Below are positions 44,455 to 53,972 of a stretch of 64,000 nucleotides of DNA, in pieces (the stretch's first letter is position 1; the number at the start of each line of letters is the position of its first letter). Made by a program: the position numbers and the translations under genes. The notes under the pieces were generated by a model. It had not been told where the DNA came from, did no database searches, and saw only the letters and a list, made by a program, of their open reading frames with translations. This DNA is from Chloroflexi bacterium bin20. GTDB taxonomy: Bacteria; Chloroflexota; Anaerolineae; Aggregatilineales; Phototrophicaceae. The DNA lies in assembly GCA_002238485.1 (NCBI GenBank), contig MPMG01000011.1, positions 62,001 to 126,000 of the forward strand, read 5' to 3'.

Positions 44455-46043
44455 TCGGGCAGATAATCGCTGTCGTCCAAAACATCATTGCTTTGGCTCC
44501 ACTTCAGTTCCTTGTCGTCAATTGTGAAGATGGCGAACAGGGCGCAGAGCGCGCAGGCAGCTGCGCCGATCCACATCAGGATGCTGAAAGTCGCGGCGAA
44601 AGATCTGCGGATTACCTGACGCACAGTCTCCTGCTCATCGGGCGACAGCCAATCCGGAATGGATGTCTCTACCAAGTCGCCGGCATCCGCGGCCAGGTGT
44701 GTTTGGGCTTCTGCCGGCAACGATTTGATATACGAGTCATTCATCAGCAGTTGACCGAACCAGCCAATAGCAAGCCCGCCCAGGATGCCGACGACCAATA
44801 CCTGCCCCACGCGCGTCATGGTGTTATTGACGCCAGAAGCGATACCGGCATTGGAATGCGGCGCTGAAGCCATTGCCGTCAACGTCAGCGGCGCAAATGA
44901 TAAACCAAATCCCAAGCCAAAAAGAACGACTGGCAGGAAAAATGTGCTCAGGTATTCTGATTCGCCACCAGTGACGCCGACGCTGCCAAAGAAGAGGAAC
45001 CCCAAAGCGATAATGACTAATCCAAGTGTCATGGGAAGTCGCGGTCCGCGCCGATCCAGCAGGGGACCCACCAGGGTGGAACCCAAAGTCGCCACCAGTA
45101 TCAAGGGAATGATGGAGAGCCCGGTAAAGGTGGCGCTATAGCCTTGCACTTGTATTAGATTCAGCGGCAGATAAAGGAGCGCCGGCTGTATCACGCCATG
45201 AAATACCAAGGTGATCAAGTTTGCGGCGCTAAAGTTGCGCGACTTGAACAGCCGCAGCGGCAGTATGGCGTGTTTGTTGTTTAGTTCGCCACGCAAGAAG
45301 ATGGCTATCGCGAGAACGCCGCCGAGAATGGACACAATGACTTGTGGACTGTCAAAGCCGAATGTTGAGCTTTCGATGAATCCGAATGTTATCCCGGCCA
45401 GACCGATGATGACCAGCAGCGCGCCAACAACGCTCATGCGCCTGGGCGCTTTTTTGTTGTAACTCTCGGGCACAAAACCGATGATTGCGAACGCGGCCAC
45501 AATGCCCAAGGGGATATGAATGAGGAAGACCAGCCGCCACATGCCGAGATCGGTAACTACCCCCGCAAAAAACGGCGCCAAGCCCGCCATCAATACCGTG
45601 AAACCCGACCATAAACCTATCGCCCAGCCTTGACCATTCCGACTGAAGTATGCGGAAACGATTGCCAGGCTGTTGGGCACAATCATCGAACTGCCGACGC
45701 CTTGAGCCAAGCGCCCGGCAATGATGATATTTGTCGTTGTTGAAAAGCCACAGATCACCGATGCCAGCCCAAATAGCAATATCCCCACCAGGCAGACTCG
45801 ATTGCGCCCATAGTGGTCACCCAGCGAGCCCGTCACCACGATTAGCGACGCCTGTACCATCACATAGGCGTTGGGAATCCAGATGAGATCGGCGCCGCGC
45901 GCCCCCAGTTCCTGCTGTATAGCCGGCAACGCTACATTGAGAGACGAACTGGCGACGAAAGCCATGCTCGCAGCGCAGATGGTCGCAAACAGCACCCAGA
46001 AGCCTGTGTGCCGACCACCAATATTTGTGCCAACTGAAACCAC
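44412..46043 (-). CDS. MFS drug exporter, DHA2 (14-helix) family (1 of 2)
   Basis: A 543-residue proton-driven exporter with 14 predicted helices. Helix 1 (ATICAASMAFVASSSLNVALPAI), the motif A loop GSLGDHYGRNRVCLVG and the helix 5 motif C-like GPFF-type segment near SGFTVLMAGLAPFFAGV are typical of EmrB/QacA. The last helices are followed by a 40-residue acidic tail. It lies upstream of nothing on its strand but downstream of its homologue at 46191-47738, with about 150 bases between them holding candidate regulatory repeats. The substrate is unknown; multidrug or metabolite export is likely. Confidence 0.87.
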   Translation of the reverse strand: MVSVGTNIGGRHTGFWVLFATICAASMAFVASSSLNVALPAIQQELGARGADLIWIPNAYVMVQASLIVVTGSLGDHYGRNRVCLVGILLFGLASVICGFSTTTNIIIAGRLAQGVGSSMIVPNSLAIVSAYFSRNGQGWAIGLWSGFTVLMAGLAPFFAGVVTDLGMWRLVFLIHIPLGIVAAFAIIGFVPESYNKKAPRRMSVVGALLVIIGLAGITFGFIESSTFGFDSPQVIVSILGGVLAIAIFLRGELNNKHAILPLRLFKSRNFSAANLITLVFHGVIQPALLYLPLNLIQVQGYSATFTGLSIIPLILVATLGSTLVGPLLDRRGPRLPMTLGLVIIALGFLFFGSVGVTGGESEYLSTFFLPVVLFGLGFGLSFAPLTLTAMASAPHSNAGIASGVNNTMTRVGQVLVVGILGGLAIGWFGQLLMNDSYIKSLPAEAQTHLAADAGDLVETSIPDWLSPDEQETVRQVIRRSFAATFSILMWIGAAACALCALFAIFTIDDKELKWSQSNDVLDDSDYLPDHDAPDETGPSESP

Positions 46044-46051
46044 TTATGTTG

Positions 46052-46117
46052 CCCCATAGGAACTAAGGCCTATTGCTATCTTAGCACCATCTGGACAAGA
46101 ATCTAATTGCTATGGGG
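46052..46117. promoter_or_regulatory. Inverted and direct repeats upstream of exporter 1
   Basis: CCCCATAG (46052-46059) and CTATGGGG (46110-46117) are perfect inverted arms 50 bases apart. Between and within them ATTGCTAT occurs twice (46072-46079 and 46106-46113), 34 bases apart. This is where a regulator of the exporter would bind. Confidence 0.4.
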
Positions 46118-46190
46118 GATGCAGACAGACAGCTGTGCCGCGAATCAGTTCAGCTTGTTGCGCTACAGGGTCCATTTGGGTTTGCCCCGT

Positions 46191-47738
46191 TCATTCAGGC
46201 GGCAGTTCATTTTCGATTAACTTGCTGGCCAAGGCGCCAGCCACAAAGCTTAAGCCAGCCGAGATGAGCATGACGATGCGGATGCTGTTGGAGAAAGAAT
46301 GGCGAATCACCTGACGCAGCTGTGCATCTTGCTGTAGCGTCAGTCCCGCGGGCGAGGCGGTCTCGGCCATCATGACTGACTCGGCGACGATGAAGGCTTG
46401 CGCATCGTCTGACAGAGAAGTTACGGCCGGGTCGTCCAGCAGCGCATTCTGAAAGACCAGAATGACGATGCCGCCCATGATCGCGATCGCCAGCACCTGT
46501 GCCGAACGCGAGACTGTGTTGTTCAAGCCCGATGCCAAGCCCGCGTAGTGCTCATTCACAGAAGCCATCACCGCAGTTGTCAGCGGCGCCAGCGTGATTC
46601 CCATGCCGATTCCAAACAAGCACATGGTCGGGAGGAGCGTCTGGACATAGGTATCTTGCCCGTGCGTCACTTCCAGCGCCGACAGCAGCAGCATGGCACA
46701 GCCAATGACCAGGGGGCCGCATATCAAGGGCAAGCGCGGTCCAAAACGGTCGACAACGCGGCTCATCAAGAAGGATACCCCGACCATTAAGAGCGTCATC
46801 GGCAGCATGGCAATACCGACAGCCGACTCGGAATAGCCCTGCACCTGGATCAAACCAAGCGGCAAAAAGAAGAGCACGCTGTTGATCGCGCCATAGAGCA
46901 GCAGCGTCAAGGTGTTTGCGCCGGTAAAAGTGCGCGAACGAAACAGATTCAGCGGCATCATGGGGTGGTCGCTGTGTCCTTCGATCCAGATGAAAGCCGG
47001 CAGAATGGCGATCGCAGCAGCGCCCGACAGCAGCACGATGGGGTCGTCAAAGCCGCGCCGCGGTCCTTCGATGAAGAAGAACCCGGCGAGCATAAGCGCC
47101 AGTGTGCTGAGTAATGTGCCAGACAGATCGAGTTCCTGTGGCGCTTCGTCGTCATAGCTCTCTGGCACATATACCAGCAGCACGACGATGGCGAGCGCGC
47201 CCAGCGCCAGATTGACCAGAAAGATCAGCCGCCACATGCCGATCTCGGTCAGCCAGCCGCCGATGATGGGGCCTGCGCCCGATGTCAGCATGGTGAAGGC
47301 CGACCACACGCCGATCGACCAACTGCGGCGATGATGCGCGAAGTACGCGGCAACAATAGCCAGGCTGCAGGTGATCATCATGCCGCTGCCCACGCCTTGT
47401 GCCGCTCGCGCCAGGATCAGCACATCGGCGGAGTGCGTCGTGCCGCAGACGAAAGAAGCCAGCCCAAAAAGCACGATGCCAATGATGTAAAAGCGCCGGC
47501 GTCCATAATGATCGCCAAGAGAGCCGCTGACAAAAATGAAAGCCGCTTGCAGCAGCGAGTAGGCATTGACGATCCAGATGAGGTCGGTACCGCTGGCATG
47601 CAGATCGCGCTGGATGGCTGGCAGCGCGACACTCAGCGCCGTGCTGACCATGAACACCATGCTAGGCGCGAGGATGGTGGCGAAGAGCACCCAAAAGTCG
47701 CGTTGGCGCTCGCCGATTGTAGATGGTTTTATCGCCAC
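46191..47738 (-). CDS. MFS drug exporter, DHA2 (14-helix) family (2 of 2)
   Basis: A 515-residue homologue of the exporter at 44412-46043, with the same opening (ATILAPSMVFMVSTALSVALP) and the same GSLGDHYGRRRF motif A. The shared layout suggests an old duplication. Fourteen helices are predicted; the C-terminus is short. It is transcribed away from a palindromic A+T-rich site at 47786-47807. Both genes run in the same direction, so they may share a transcript or be separately controlled. Confidence 0.87.
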   Translation of the reverse strand: MAIKPSTIGERQRDFWVLFATILAPSMVFMVSTALSVALPAIQRDLHASGTDLIWIVNAYSLLQAAFIFVSGSLGDHYGRRRFYIIGIVLFGLASFVCGTTHSADVLILARAAQGVGSGMMITCSLAIVAAYFAHHRRSWSIGVWSAFTMLTSGAGPIIGGWLTEIGMWRLIFLVNLALGALAIVVLLVYVPESYDDEAPQELDLSGTLLSTLALMLAGFFFIEGPRRGFDDPIVLLSGAAAIAILPAFIWIEGHSDHPMMPLNLFRSRTFTGANTLTLLLYGAINSVLFFLPLGLIQVQGYSESAVGIAMLPMTLLMVGVSFLMSRVVDRFGPRLPLICGPLVIGCAMLLLSALEVTHGQDTYVQTLLPTMCLFGIGMGITLAPLTTAVMASVNEHYAGLASGLNNTVSRSAQVLAIAIMGGIVILVFQNALLDDPAVTSLSDDAQAFIVAESVMMAETASPAGLTLQQDAQLRQVIRHSFSNSIRIVMLISAGLSFVAGALASKLIENELPPE

Positions 47739-47785
47739 GAAGTCGCCGCTGCCCTTCTTGAAGCCAGCAGAACATGCTGCCTGCC

Positions 47786-47807
47786 GACAATATTACACGA
47801 TATTATC
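47786..47807. promoter_or_regulatory. Palindromic operator candidate upstream of exporter 2
   Basis: GACAATAT and ATATTATC form 8-base arms with one mismatch around a 6-base centre, within an A+T-rich patch that also supplies -10-like TATTGT and TAATAT on the minus strand. Size and symmetry suit a TetR- or MarR-type repressor, the usual control of such exporters. No regulator gene is adjacent. Confidence 0.45.
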
Positions 47808-47889
47808 AGCAGATGGGGCAGGGACAGCGATGCGCCAGACTGTCAAGCGTGAAGCTCGGGCGAGTGGCTGCTTGCGCTAAAGCCGCTTT

Positions 47890-48111
47890 TCACCCTCGAC
47901 TTCGCAAGTCTTCCAGCTCTTTTTCCAGCTCGGCGCGGCGTTTGGCGCTGGCTTTGCGCCCGGCCTCGAGCGCTCGCTGGCGGCGAGCATTCCAGTCTTC
48001 GCGCAGTTCGTCGGCGGTGACAGGCGAAAAGAAAGCCACCAGCAGCCCGCCAATCACAGCGCCAAGGCAAATGCCCAGCAGCAGACTCAGGAATTTGCGC
48101 ACGGCAGCCAA
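47890..48111 (-). CDS. Small membrane-anchored coiled-coil protein (YtxH-like)
   Basis: A 73-residue protein with one N-terminal glycine-containing helix (FLSLLLGICLGAVIGGLLVAFF) followed by a charged helical region rich in Lys, Arg and Glu (KRRAELEKELEDLRSR). This is the build of YtxH-type stress proteins, though homology is not proven. It begins 3 bases after the stop of the 90-residue membrane protein gene on the same strand, so they are cotranscribed. Confidence 0.6.
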   Translation of the reverse strand: MAAVRKFLSLLLGICLGAVIGGLLVAFFSPVTADELREDWNARRQRALEAGRKASAKRRAELEKELEDLRSRG

Positions 48112-48114
48112 CTC

Positions 48115-48387
48115 TCAGAGGAAATACAGCAAAGTCGGCAGAGCGATGATGAGACCAAAAGCGCCCATGCCGTAGGGAAGATTGAGCAAAAGCAGGCAGC
48201 CTGCCACCACGCAAAGCAATCCCGCGTCACGGCAGAAGCGCTCCCATTTGCGGGTCGAAGGACCGCGAAAGTTCAAACGAAACCAGGCAATATGATCAAC
48301 CGTTGCCCACACCAGCGCCTCGCGGAAGAGCAGATGCATGCCCAGATACCACCAAAATGACGCGATGCAAATCTGCAAGAGCCACAT
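48115..48387 (-). CDS. Small membrane protein of unknown function
   Basis: A 90-residue hydrophobic protein with about three helices: residues 3-22, 54-71 and 72-89, separated by a basic stretch FRGPSTRKWERFCRD. No family is recognised. It is 66 bases downstream of the PriA gene and abuts the YtxH-like gene, so it may ride on the priA transcript. Confidence 0.55.
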   Translation of the reverse strand: MWLLQICIASFWWYLGMHLLFREALVWATVDHIAWFRLNFRGPSTRKWERFCRDAGLLCVVAGCLLLLNLPYGMGAFGLIIALPTLLYFL

Positions 48388-48453
48388 GTTCTGTCCCTCG
48401 GCCGCCCTATATGCAGCAATTGTAATGATAGCCTGGCGGCTGTCAAATAGACG

Positions 48454-51216
48454 TTAGAGCACATCAACCGGATCAATATCAATTTGCCAGCCGGGCGCCG
48501 GTTTGAGCTTGCGCAGCGCCGCGCGCGGGTCTGGCCCACGCAGCAGAACATGCCAGCGATAGTGGCGGTCGATGCGCGTGTAAAAGCAGGGCGCTGGTCC
48601 GATCAAACTCGTGCCCGTCAGCCGGCTGTCTTGAATGAATTTTCGCAGCTGATCGGCGGCATAATGGGCGGTCGCCTGGGCGCGGTTTGGGTCGCTGTCG
48701 CGGAAGACGATGCGCGCCAGCCGTCGGTAAGGCGGATAGCCCAATCGCTGTCGGTACTGGCTTTCGCGCTGGACAAAGGCGGCATAATCGTGTTTTGCCG
48801 CTGCTTGAATGACATAATGCTCCGGCTGATAGGTCTGCAAGACGACCTGCCCGCCCAGCACGCCGCGCCCGGCTCGGCCAGCCACCTGCGTCAGCAACTG
48901 GAAGACTCGTTCTCCCGCGCGGTAATCGGGCAGGGACAAGCCCAGATCGGCGCTGACAACGCCCACCAGCGTAACCAGCGGCAGATCCAGGCCTTTGGCG
49001 ATCATCTGCGTGCCGACCAAGACATCGGCTTCGCGCGAGACGAACTTGCCCAGGATGTCGAAGTGCATGCGGGGCGAGCGCGCTGTGTCGATATCCCAGC
49101 GCAGGGTGCGGGCGGCGGGGAAGCGCTGCTGCAGGGCGCTTTCGACTTGCTGTGTGCCCGCGCCGAAGAATCGGATGCGACTCGATGCGCATTCCGGGCA
49201 TTTCTGCGGCTGCTGTTCGCTGGCGCCACAATGATGACAGCGCAGCGTGCCATCGACGCGGTGATAGACCAAGGGAAGATCGCAACGTTGACATTCCAGC
49301 GTATATCCGCAATCGCGGCAGAAGACATAAGTGGCTTGTCCGCGCCGGTTTAACAGCAGCATGGCTTGTTCGCCACGAGCCAAGGTCTGTTCCAGCGCTT
49401 CTTGCAACTGGTGGCTGAACATGCTGGTATTGCCCGCGCGCAGCTCCGAGCGCATGTCAACCACAGTGACCGGCGGCAGATCGGTTGCCAACGCGTCGCC
49501 ATGCAGCGGCTGATAACGGGATTCAGCGCCGATGCGACTGGCTTGCCCGAGGATGCGCTGGCGATGCCCGACGATGCGTTTGGGCAGGCGCAGCAGCTGA
49601 TAATGACCGCGTTGCGAGCGATGCCAGCTGCCCAGGTCGGGCGTGGCGCTGCCCAGGATCAGCGTCGCATGGCACCGTTCCGCCAAGTTCTCGGCGGCTG
49701 CGCGAGCGTGATAATGCGGGTCGGCCATCCAGGGCGACTGCTTGTAACTGGCATCGTGCTCTTCGTCCAGCACGATCAAACCAAGATCGGGCAAAGGCGT
49801 GAAAAGCGCCGAGCGTGTGCCAACCACCACATCGACAGCGCCCGCCCGCGCCCGCTGCCAGTTGTCATAACGCTCGCCCCTGGGCAGGCTGCCATGCAAG
49901 AGCGCGACTCGCCCTGGGAATCGTTCCGACACGCGGCGCACGGTCTGCGGAGTCAGCGCGATCTCTGGCACCAGCAAGATGGCGCGCCTGCCACGCTGCA
50001 AGGTCTGGTCGATGGCGCGCAGATAGATCTCGGTTTTGCCGCTGCCGGTGACGCCATGCAACAAGTAGCGCGCAGTTCGCTCGTCCAGCAAGGCCGGGCG
50101 GATCTCCTCCCAAACAGCCTGCTGGTCGGGCGTGAGAAGCGGCGGGCTGTCGGGCACAAAGTCATAATCGCGCAGGGAATCGCGCCAGACGCGTTCTTCT
50201 CGCATATCCAGCAACCCCGCTTTGACCAGCCGGTTGAGGCGCGATTGTGTTGCGCTGGTGGCTTCGCGGGCTTCTTTGGGACTGGGCGGTGTGGGCATCT
50301 CGGCGATCGTCTGCAAGATATGCTGTGCCCAGGCATCGCCGCGCCAAAGTGACAGCTGCTTTTCTACCCGTTCTGGCGTCGCATCCAAGATGATGAGGTC
50401 TTGTTCGCCGTCTGCTGTTTCTTCAATGAAGACCAGCGCTTCGTCAATGAGCCGCTTTAGGGGCGCGCGCGTCTTTGCGCCGACCAGGCCAAGCGCATCT
50501 TGCACGCCGATGGCCTCTTCGTCGCGCGCGGCGATCGCCTCCAGCAGCCGAATGGCCTGGTTGGATTTGCCCAGCTGTTTTGCCAACTGCGGGATGTCTG
50601 CGGGCTGATAGGTCGGGTAGAGGCGCTTGGTTGTCTTCATGCGGGCGCTCGGCGGCGCGAGCACCGACTCGCTGGACAGCATGCCAGCGCGGCACAAGCG
50701 CTCCAGCTCGGTTTCGACGGGCTGCTTGGGGAAAGCGACCTTGAGCTGGCGCAGACGCAGGGGACCTCGGTCGCGCAGGCGGTCCAGCAATTGGCGCGCC
50801 AGGGGCTGGTCGGCTCGCTGCTCGAAGCCATCCAGGCTCAATTGGCGCGGACGCTCGACTGGCAGCTGATCGTTTTGGAAGGTATAGCGTTTGTCGGATT
50901 TTCCGGTCAGTCCCGGCGGCAGCATCAACCAGCAGCAGGGACCGATAGGCGCGAGGCAGCTTTCCGCCAGCCACTTCGCCAGCTGCAAGTGTTCGGGCGG
51001 CAGCAGCGGCGCTTCGTCCAGCTGCTCGATGATCGGCTTGGTTATCGTCAGCTCGGTCTTGTCGTGGATGTCCAGCACGATAGCGGCTTCCATCGTCGTG
51101 CCGAATTGCACGCGAACCAGGCAGCCCGGCGCAAGCCGCTCATCCAGCGCCAGGGGGATGTGATAGGTATAGCTTTGGCGCAGCGGCAGATTGAGGGCGA
51201 CCTCGGCATAGCGCAT
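48454..51216 (-). CDS. priA: Primosomal protein N', replication-restart helicase
   Basis: A 920-residue superfamily 2 helicase that reloads the replisome at stalled forks. An N-terminal DNA-binding domain starts MRYAEVALNLPLRQSYTYHI. Walker A GVTGSGKTEIYL is near residue 385 and the DEEH box in IVLDEEHDASYKQ about 95 residues later. A zinc-binding block with paired cysteines (CRDCGYTLECQRC, CHHCG, CPEC) lies near 625-685. It is longer than E. coli PriA (732) through an extra winged-helix region of about 170 residues. ATG 51216 was chosen because TACAAT at 51258-51253 stands 36 bases before it; the open frame continues upstream. Confidence 0.92.
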   Translation of the reverse strand: MRYAEVALNLPLRQSYTYHIPLALDERLAPGCLVRVQFGTTMEAAIVLDIHDKTELTITKPIIEQLDEAPLLPPEHLQLAKWLAESCLAPIGPCCWLMLPPGLTGKSDKRYTFQNDQLPVERPRQLSLDGFEQRADQPLARQLLDRLRDRGPLRLRQLKVAFPKQPVETELERLCRAGMLSSESVLAPPSARMKTTKRLYPTYQPADIPQLAKQLGKSNQAIRLLEAIAARDEEAIGVQDALGLVGAKTRAPLKRLIDEALVFIEETADGEQDLIILDATPERVEKQLSLWRGDAWAQHILQTIAEMPTPPSPKEAREATSATQSRLNRLVKAGLLDMREERVWRDSLRDYDFVPDSPPLLTPDQQAVWEEIRPALLDERTARYLLHGVTGSGKTEIYLRAIDQTLQRGRRAILLVPEIALTPQTVRRVSERFPGRVALLHGSLPRGERYDNWQRARAGAVDVVVGTRSALFTPLPDLGLIVLDEEHDASYKQSPWMADPHYHARAAAENLAERCHATLILGSATPDLGSWHRSQRGHYQLLRLPKRIVGHRQRILGQASRIGAESRYQPLHGDALATDLPPVTVVDMRSELRAGNTSMFSHQLQEALEQTLARGEQAMLLLNRRGQATYVFCRDCGYTLECQRCDLPLVYHRVDGTLRCHHCGASEQQPQKCPECASSRIRFFGAGTQQVESALQQRFPAARTLRWDIDTARSPRMHFDILGKFVSREADVLVGTQMIAKGLDLPLVTLVGVVSADLGLSLPDYRAGERVFQLLTQVAGRAGRGVLGGQVVLQTYQPEHYVIQAAAKHDYAAFVQRESQYRQRLGYPPYRRLARIVFRDSDPNRAQATAHYAADQLRKFIQDSRLTGTSLIGPAPCFYTRIDRHYRWHVLLRGPDPRAALRKLKPAPGWQIDIDPVDVL

Positions 51217-51252
51217 GCGGACGACCTGCACAGGAGGTAAAGTGGGCTGTCG

Positions 51253-51298
51253 ATTGTACGGCATCTGCCCTGTCGCGCCAACACTGCGCTGATACAAT
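51253..51298. promoter_or_regulatory. Divergent -10 elements between priA and the N-acetyltransferase gene
   Basis: On the plus strand TACAAT (51293-51298) ends 6 bases before ATG 51305, so that message would be leaderless. On the minus strand TACAAT (51258-51253) serves priA. The two lie 34 bases apart, so polymerases could compete. Confidence 0.45.
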
Positions 51299-51304
51299 CG
51301 GCAC

Positions 51305-52129
51305 ATGGATACACCAGCGCTTTCGTCTTCGCTTTGCCTGCGCATCTTGCGGCATCTGGGCGCGTCGTTGGATCTGCCAGCCGATCTGGATACGCTGCGG
51401 CTGCTCTTGGCGCGCTATACGCGGATTGTGCCCTGGGAGAGCGCCTCGCGGATTATGCGGCGCGCGCGGCATGATTCGGCGGCGGATTGCGCTGTGCTGG
51501 GCGCGGCATTCTGGAATAACCACTTTGCGACCGGCAGCGGCGGCACCTGCTACGAGAGCAACTACGCATTCTGGGGCTTGCTGCGGCGGCTGGGCTATAC
51601 AGGCTACCTGACGCTCAATGACATGGGCGAGCATGTGGGCTGTCACAGCGCTATCGTCCTGCGGCTGGATGGGCAGAAGTGGCTGGTCGATGTGGGCTTT
51701 CCTCTGCATGCTGTGTTGCCATTCCCTGGCGATGACAATACAGAGGCGCAAAGCCCCTTCTTTCGCTACACGATGCAAGCGCAGACAGCCAATCGCTATG
51801 CCATCTTCCGCGAGCCGCACCCACAGCGCGATGTATTCCAGCTGGTGGATGAACCTGTCGATGACGAGACTTATCGGCGGGCGGCTGTCCACGATTATCA
51901 GCCAGAAACGGGGCTGTTCCTGCAGGAAGTCGTGATTAACAAGCTGGTCGATGAAAGGCAGTGGCGCTTCAATAGCGGCGACAAGCCCTGGCATTTGCAG
52001 CAGTTCGTCGATGGCAAGGGACAGAATCATGCGCTGGGCGACGATGCGGCGGATACCCTGGCGCAGAAGTTCGGCATGTCGCGCGAACTGGTTGCGGAAG
52101 CGCTGCGCGTGCTGCCGCCCACAGCCTAA
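51305..52129 (+). CDS. Arylamine N-acetyltransferase family protein
   Basis: A 274-residue enzyme of the NAT fold, moving acetyl or other acyl groups from CoA to amines. The Cys-His-Asp triad is complete: Cys82 in SGGTCYESN, His114 in VGCHSAIV and Asp129 in WLVDVGFP. The usual Arg-Gly-Gly before the cysteine is Ser-Gly-Gly. The N-terminal PWESASRI block is also family-like. It is divergent from priA. In secondary metabolism NAT relatives form amides, but no such cluster is here. Confidence 0.85.
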   Translation: MDTPALSSSLCLRILRHLGASLDLPADLDTLRLLLARYTRIVPWESASRIMRRARHDSAADCAVLGAAFWNNHFATGSGGTCYESNYAFWGLLRRLGYTGYLTLNDMGEHVGCHSAIVLRLDGQKWLVDVGFPLHAVLPFPGDDNTEAQSPFFRYTMQAQTANRYAIFREPHPQRDVFQLVDEPVDDETYRRAAVHDYQPETGLFLQEVVINKLVDERQWRFNSGDKPWHLQQFVDGKGQNHALGDDAADTLAQKFGMSRELVAEALRVLPPTA

Positions 52130-52160
52130 AAAAACGACGCTGGATTCTTTAACCGGCGTC
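52128..52160 (-). terminator. Rho-independent terminator of the aldolase gene
   Basis: On the minus strand GACGC (52160-52156) pairs with GCGTC (52140-52136), with an internal CGG/CC extension possible, and is followed by seven T (52134-52128). It lies 50 bases beyond the aldolase stop. Confidence 0.6.
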
Positions 52161-52212
52161 TCAGCGAAACGCCCCTACAGCCAGCCTGAAGAAGAAGCGA
52201 GCGAGTAGGGCA

Positions 52213-53292
52213 TCAGGCTACCGTCACATCCTCGCACAGGTAGACATCTTGGATCGCATGCAGCAGGCGCGCGCCTTCGTCCATGGGGCGCTGGAAGGCT
52301 TTGCGCCCGCTGATCAGCCCCATGCCGCCAGCCCGCTTGTTGATCACCGCTGTCGTTACCGCATCCGCAAAGTCGTTGCTGCCACTGGCGCCGCCGCTGC
52401 TGATCAAGCCCACCTTGCCCATGTAGCCGTTCGCCACCTGGTAGCGCGTCAGGTCGATCGGGTGCTCGCTGCTCAGCTGGCTGTAGATGCGTTGGTCGAG
52501 CTTCCCATAAGACGAATCGCCGCTGTTGAGCGCCGTGTAGCCGCCAGTCTGCGCAGGCAGCTTCTGCTTGACGATATCCGCGCCCAGCGTGACGCCCAGG
52601 TGATTGGCTTGCCCGGTCAGGTCGGCGCTGGATTCGTGATTGACGCCGTCAATGGTGAAGGCGGGGTTGCGCATATAGCACCACAGAATGGTCGCCATGC
52701 CCAGCTCGTGCGCCAATGCGAAAGCCTCCGCCACCTCGACCATTTGCCGATTGCTGTCTGCCGAGCCGAAATAGACCGTTGCGCCCACAGCCAGCGCGCC
52801 CATGTTCCAGGCTTGCTTGACCGTGCCGAACATGATTTGCTCGTGCGTGTTGGGGTGGGTCACCAGCTCGTTGTGATTGATCTTGACGATGTAGGGGATG
52901 CGGTGGGCGAAGCGCCGCGCTGTCAAAGCGAGCGCGCCAAATGTCGATGCCACCGCATTGCAGCCGCCCTCCAGCGCCAGCTCGATGATATTCGCGGGGT
53001 CGAAGTACGCCGGGTTGGGCGCGAAGGACGCTCCCGCCGAATGCTCGATGCCCTGGTCGACTGGCAAGATGGACACATAGCCTGTGCCAGCCAATCGTCC
53101 GCTGTCGGCGATCTGCTGCAGGCTGCGGATGACGCGCGGGCTGCGGTCGCTGTCCAGCCAGACCCGCTCGCTGAAGTCCTGCCCGGGCAAAGCCAGGCTG
53201 TCGCGCGGGATGGTCGCGCATTGGTGATTCAGCAGGTCATCGGCGGCATCGCCCAGCGCTGCGACGATCGTGTCCAGGATGGCGTTCGACAT
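52213..53292 (-). CDS. fbaB: Class I fructose-bisphosphate aldolase (DhnA/FbaB type)
   Basis: A 359-residue Schiff-base aldolase cleaving fructose 1,6-bisphosphate. PVDQGIEHS at 77-85 and the lysine-bearing [10 protein letters not shown] with Lys242 match the DhnA family; [14 protein letters not shown] near 310-323 is the phosphate-binding part. Length agrees with bacterial FbaB enzymes. ATG 53292 follows GAGGAAAC; an open frame upstream is antisense noise. A terminator follows. It is divergent from the gene at 53394, with TATAAT at 53332-53327. Confidence 0.9.
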   Translation of the reverse strand: MSNAILDTIVAALGDAADDLLNHQCATIPRDSLALPGQDFSERVWLDSDRSPRVIRSLQQIADSGRLAGTGYVSILPVDQGIEHSAGASFAPNPAYFDPANIIELALEGGCNAVASTFGALALTARRFAHRIPYIVKINHNELVTHPNTHEQIMFGTVKQAWNMGALAVGATVYFGSADSNRQMVEVAEAFALAHELGMATILWCYMRNPAFTIDGVNHESSADLTGQANHLGVTLGADIVKQKLPAQTGGYTALNSGDSSYGKLDQRIYSQLSSEHPIDLTRYQVANGYMGKVGLISSGGASGSNDFADAVTTAVINKRAGGMGLISGRKAFQRPMDEGARLLHAIQDVYLCEDVTVA

Positions 53293-53326
53293 GGAGGTTT
53301 CCTCGTTGATGTGCTTCTCGCGCTCG

Positions 53327-53332
53327 ATTATA
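53327..53332 (-). promoter_or_regulatory. TATAAT -10 element of the aldolase gene
   Basis: Consensus TATAAT on the minus strand, 34 bases before ATG 53292. No good -35 is seen. Confidence 0.5.
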
Positions 53333-53393
53333 GCAGGAATGCGCCGCGCCTGTGTTATGGTATTGTCATGTCCGATTGCTGCCACCGCCCCGC

Positions 53394-53972
53394 ATGAGCG
53401 TCCTGGAAGAGCTGCGCCAGGCTGCCGAACTGCGCGACCCCGAACGCTGCCAGTTTCTGCTGAAGTCGCTGTTTTTAGACATGGAGTTTTATCATGCGCT
53501 GGCGGTCGTGGTGGAACAGGCGCGCGCTTTTCTGCCGACATTTGAAGCCGCCTATCCAGATGGCAAGTTTGCCCGGCAGATCCTCTTGCAGATGGTCAAT
53601 ACGGGCACTGCGCCGGGTCGTCTGCCGCCCGAAGCCCTGCGCGACTTTGACTATCCTGGCGCGGCGAATTATATGAAGGCGCTGGCGGATATGGCGCGGG
53701 CATTGCAGCCGGGCGCGCTGCCGCCCCGCATCGGCTATCTGGTCAGCGCGACGGCCAACGCCATCATGGCGGTGCTGGTCGAGCAGTATTATGGACGGCG
53801 CAGCGAGGCTTGGGCGGTCGTGCGCGGCCAACCCGCTTCATCGCCCGCGCAACAGATCGCCTATCAATTCTGGACCGATGACGAGGTGGCGCTGCTGGAT
53901 ACCGATGCCTGGCTGCAAGTTGCCGAAGCTATCGAAGCGCATCGGCAGCGAACAGAGAGAGCGCAGACATGA
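53394..53972 (+). CDS. Conserved-looking protein of unknown function, coupled to a dioxygenase
   Basis: A 192-residue, mainly helical protein without membrane spans or a recognised family. Near its middle GARFPT-like and [13 protein letters not shown] stretches form long helices. Its stop overlaps the start of the phytanoyl-CoA dioxygenase gene as ATGA, so the two are coupled. A 9-codon frame at 53368-53397 (MSDCCHRPA) ends across its start codon, also as ATGA. The open frame before ATG 53394 begins with GTG at 53352 but carries no family sign. Confidence 0.6.
   Translation: MSVLEELRQAAELRDPERCQFLLKSLFLDMEFYHALAVVVEQARAFLPTFEAAYPDGKFARQILLQMVNTGTAPGRLPPEALRDFDYPGAANYMKALADMARALQPGALPPRIGYLVSATANAIMAVLVEQYYGRRSEAWAVVRGQPASSPAQQIAYQFWTDDEVALLDTDAWLQVAEAIEAHRQRTERAQT

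Noticed and set aside
52249-53397. 382-codon open frame opposite the aldolase gene
   Set aside because: The aldolase has its Schiff-base lysine and phosphate loop; the opposite frame shows no family sign.
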